A stretch of 29,586 nucleotides of DNA from Spirogloea muscicola (lineage: Eukaryota; Streptophyta; Zygnematophyceae; Spirogloeales; Spirogloeaceae), in contig WELB01000043.1 of assembly GCA_009602725.1 (NCBI GenBank), positions 673,291 to 702,876 of the forward strand, written 5' to 3'. This document shows, one piece after another, positions 27,486-29,586 of this stretch. Within the stretch, counting starts at the first letter, position 1. Every line of letters starts with the position of its first letter. Under the pieces are notes generated by a model. It did no database searches. It saw only the letters and a program-made list of their open reading frames with translations, and was not told where the DNA came from. The position numbers were made by a program, and so were the translations under genes.

Positions 27486-29161
27486 TCAAATATCTAATTC
27501 ATGCGAGTGCGAGGCACTGCTGGGGTGGGGGTTGGTGTTGGGACGCATGCTACGACAAATTCCACGGTACACAAGCCCCAGAGAGCGGCCAATCAGTGCA
27601 CTAAGGAGGAAGGAGAGGGCGCCACCAAGTGCTGCCAGTAGAGTATTGCCCACTGGGGCTGCCACATCTGCCAGCTCCAATGCTAGGCTATACGCCAGCC
27701 GCCACCCGCGTAAAGCTCCAAGCTCGGCGCTCCGACGCGCGGGCATGCAAACGCATGTCAACACCAGGCCTGCCAGTGGCAAAGGCGCCGATGTTGGTGG
27801 CGCCTCCTGGCGCCTGCGCTTGCGCCACCAGGCCCATGCCAGGAGCCGCGCAATGCCAGCACAAGTAACGGAGGCGCGTGGCCGCTGCAAAGGTGGCGGC
27901 AGATTGCGGCCTGCGGTGGCGATCGTCCAGAGGTCGTGGCGGTCCTCGTACATGGCTGCAACGGATGCAAAGTTGCGATGCAGCCAACGCCGGAGTGCTA
28001 CCTACGCAGAGCAGCGCCAGTCAGTGAAGGCCGTGGCGGCACTCTTCGACAGTCCAAGGCAGAGTCCGAGGCGGAGCTTGCACAGCAGACCTTGTTGCGG
28101 AATCTCTCGAGCGCACGCGTGGATGAAAGCTCGGGCTGCAGGTGGCGTGGCGGGCCACCGCCATCATCATCCTCGTTGCCGAGCGCGACGTGGTCGAGGT
28201 AGGCCGCCGTGGCGCCGTCAGCGACGTGCACCACAAGGTCCTCCAGCAAGATGGGAGCGTATCGCGTGACAGCGGCTCCGCCGCTTTTGGGCCTGCGCTC
28301 GTGAGCCGGCGCGCCTGTCGTCCTCGTTAGTTCATGACGACTGGCCCAAGCAGGCATCGTCGGCATGCGGAGCAATCAGAGGCTAGTGCAGCAGGCATCC
28401 TGGGCATGCAGAGCAGTAGGAGCAGGCATGGTGAGGAAGAGAGTGTGGAGGTGCAGTGAGACTGGAGGGGGGGAGATTGCCGGACCTTACTTGCTTGAAG
28501 CGCAGGTAGTAGATGAGGTCAGCGTGGAGGCCAGCCTTCTCGTCGGCCTCCATGAGCCTGGCAGCGCCCTCTTCGAGGACCTCCCCAGACAGCTCCGTGC
28601 TGCAGGCCTCCTCTGCCGCCGGGGAGCCTCGCCAGCCCCTCCCGCCGCTGTTGACCGCCGACGGCGATGCTCGGTGGTTGGAGCTTGCGGTGCTGCCGCT
28701 GGCTGCCCTGCCGTCGTCACCACCAGGCCCTCCGCTCCCGGGCTGGGCGCCGCCGCCGTGCGATAGCAAGGCCGCCGCCGCCTTGCGCTGGCAGCGCAGG
28801 ACGAGCTCTGCGGAGGCTGACCGCCAGAGCTCCACCGGCGAGGCCCGCATGTCCTCCGGTATTGCTGCAACCTGGCAATGGCAGCACAAACGGATTTGCT
28901 TACCGAGTTTCCGTCAGGCAGACGGCGTCCTGATGGGCGCCCACATCGGAAGCAGCGGCGGCTGCCCACCTCCGCCTGCAGGTGCTCGAGGCCGAGCAGG
29001 AGGAGGCGGCGGAGCTGCGCCGGCGCCAGCGCCTCGAGGCTAAGCCGGGGGCCCCCAGCCGGCGGAGCGGCGGCGGCGGCGGCGACGTCGGCGGCGTCTG
29101 GGGCGGCGGGCGACTGGGGAGCAACCGGACTCGGCGGGCCCGCAGGTGATGAGAAGAGCAA
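27486..29161 (-). CDS. Conserved-looking multi-exon membrane protein, unrecognised
   Basis: Minus-strand exons: about 29161-28904 (Ala/Pro-rich start, LSLEALAPAQLRRLLLLGLE; donor GTAAGC), 28871-28491 (VAAIPEDMRASPVELWRSAS to AGLHADLIYYLRFKQ; donor GTAAGG), about 28292-28091 (VTRYAPILLEDLVVHVADGA, RALERFRNK) and 28001-27486 (VALRRWLHRNFASVAAMYED, WAWWRKRRRQE, ending TGA). The join at 28091/28001 uses a weak donor (GTCTGC) but restores RNKVALRRWLHRNF in phase. The acceptor of the third exon is not settled. A hydrophobic stretch near the C-terminus (VGNTLLAALGGALSFLLSAL) suggests one or two membrane passes. The Ala-rich N-terminus could be a plastid transit peptide. I cannot name the family. A LINE 3' end begins within about 10 bp of the proposed start, so the true 5' end may be cut off. 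Confidence 0.6.
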
Positions 29162-29376
29162 GGGCCAACAGCCCTCCAGTGGCTCTGGTCAGGGGACCCA
29201 CTTCCAGGAGCCTAGCATCTCTGATCTGCGGCTGCTTAGCAGGGGCTACTGAGTGATTCGTCGCTGCTTTGTGCTTGTTTTTCTTAGCGCTTCCCCTGGC
29301 CCCTCGTGCTTTGTTCATCTTTTTTGGGCTGGCTTTTCCAGCCCCTATCCTCAATGGGCGAGCACTTTCTTCTTCC
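29162..29376 (+). mobile_element. LINE 3' end (C-terminus plus complete tail)
   Basis: SGSGQGTHFQEPSISDLRLL and SRGY-stop (TGA 29250-29252) are followed by CGCTTCCCCTGGCCCCTCGT, TTTGTTCATC, GGGCTGGCTTTTCCAGCCCC and TATCCTCAATGGGCGAGCAC. This is a short 5'-truncated copy of the LLSRGY subfamily, ending at about 29376 where a LINE 5' UTR begins. Confidence 0.8.
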
Positions 29377-29586
29377 AGTGTCTGATAACCCCAGCCCGGC
29401 GGCGCGCCCTAGCGCCCGACGGTCTGGATCTCAAGGATCGACCCAAACCCTACGGTGGAGATCCAATCGATCTACCAACCCTGGGTTAAACCCTGGGCCC
29501 TCCTAAACCTCGCCTACCACTGTCCGTTATGAGCATCCCAAGGCGCTACAACGCAGCTCCACACAGGACAGCTAGACCTAGACCAT
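29377..29586 (+). mobile_element. LINE 5' UTR and ORF start, open at window end
   Basis: From CCAGTGTCTGATAACCCCAG to CTACCACTGTCCGTT the sequence matches the inverted copy at 14728-14348. ATG 29529 then opens MSIPRRYNAAPHRTARPRP and runs off the window. The same residues (NAAPHRTARPRP) occur in the inverted segment at 13367-13330, and there continue for some 70 codons. Three appearances with one frame make this a likely LINE ORF start with a basic N-terminus. It follows a LINE tail without spacer, a head-to-tail arrangement. Confidence 0.6.

Noticed and set aside
29488-29520. Telomere-like CCCTAAA motifs (GGGTTAAACCCTGGG, CCTAAACC)
   Set aside because: Single degenerate motifs within the LINE 5' UTR, without tandem repetition.

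Overview
The window reads as nuclear DNA of a green alga (Viridiplantae). It has GT-AG intron-rich genes of plant type, GC-rich 5' ends with CCG triplet runs, and a plant-family beta-1,3-galactosyltransferase. No rRNA, tRNA, CRISPR array or bacterial operon was seen. Species cannot be fixed from the sequence; a large, repeat-rich algal genome is the best description. Layout: (1) about 0.9-4.4 kb, plus strand, a multi-exon GT31 galactosyltransferase. (2) 7.35-13.1 kb, a block of decayed giant-virus (nucleocytoplasmic large DNA virus) genes: a MutS7-like mismatch-repair gene cut in two by an inversion, the second-largest RNA polymerase subunit (RPB2) in several frames, and three unassigned coding segments. 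(3) 22-26 kb, plus strand, a secreted-looking gene with two saposin-like domains followed by a His tract and eleven Gly-Pro-His triplets; its eight exons have mutually consistent phases. (4) 29.2-27.5 kb, minus strand, an unrecognised multi-exon membrane protein gene whose 5' side abuts a retroelement. Most of the rest is wreckage of one family of non-LTR retrotransposons (LINEs). The family has an N-terminal C2HC finger, reverse transcriptase, a Cys/His knuckle and a C-terminal PD-(D/E)XK-type endonuclease, and its copies share the C-terminal signature SDL-x-LL(T/S)RGY-stop. Two longer copies lie head to head (17.75-14.9 kb minus, 18.05-19.9 kb plus). Many shorter 3' ends sit at 0-0.5, 6.4-7.35, 10.5-11.7, 13.1-14.6, 20.0-21.4 and 29.2-29.4 kb, and an apparent 5' end with an open ORF runs off the right edge. 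The most notable structure is a small unit equal to the last roughly 60 nt of the LINE 3' UTR: a TTGTYCATTC box, a GGGCTGG/CCAGCCC hairpin and an ATGGGCGAGC end. It appears repeatedly on its own, and in several places is flanked by perfect direct repeats of 6-16 bp. These look like target-site duplications, so a 38-65 bp tail seems to be inserted by itself, either by extreme 5' truncation or as a hitch-hiking micro-retroelement. The LINE fragments interrupt the viral block, so at least some jumped after the viral DNA was integrated.
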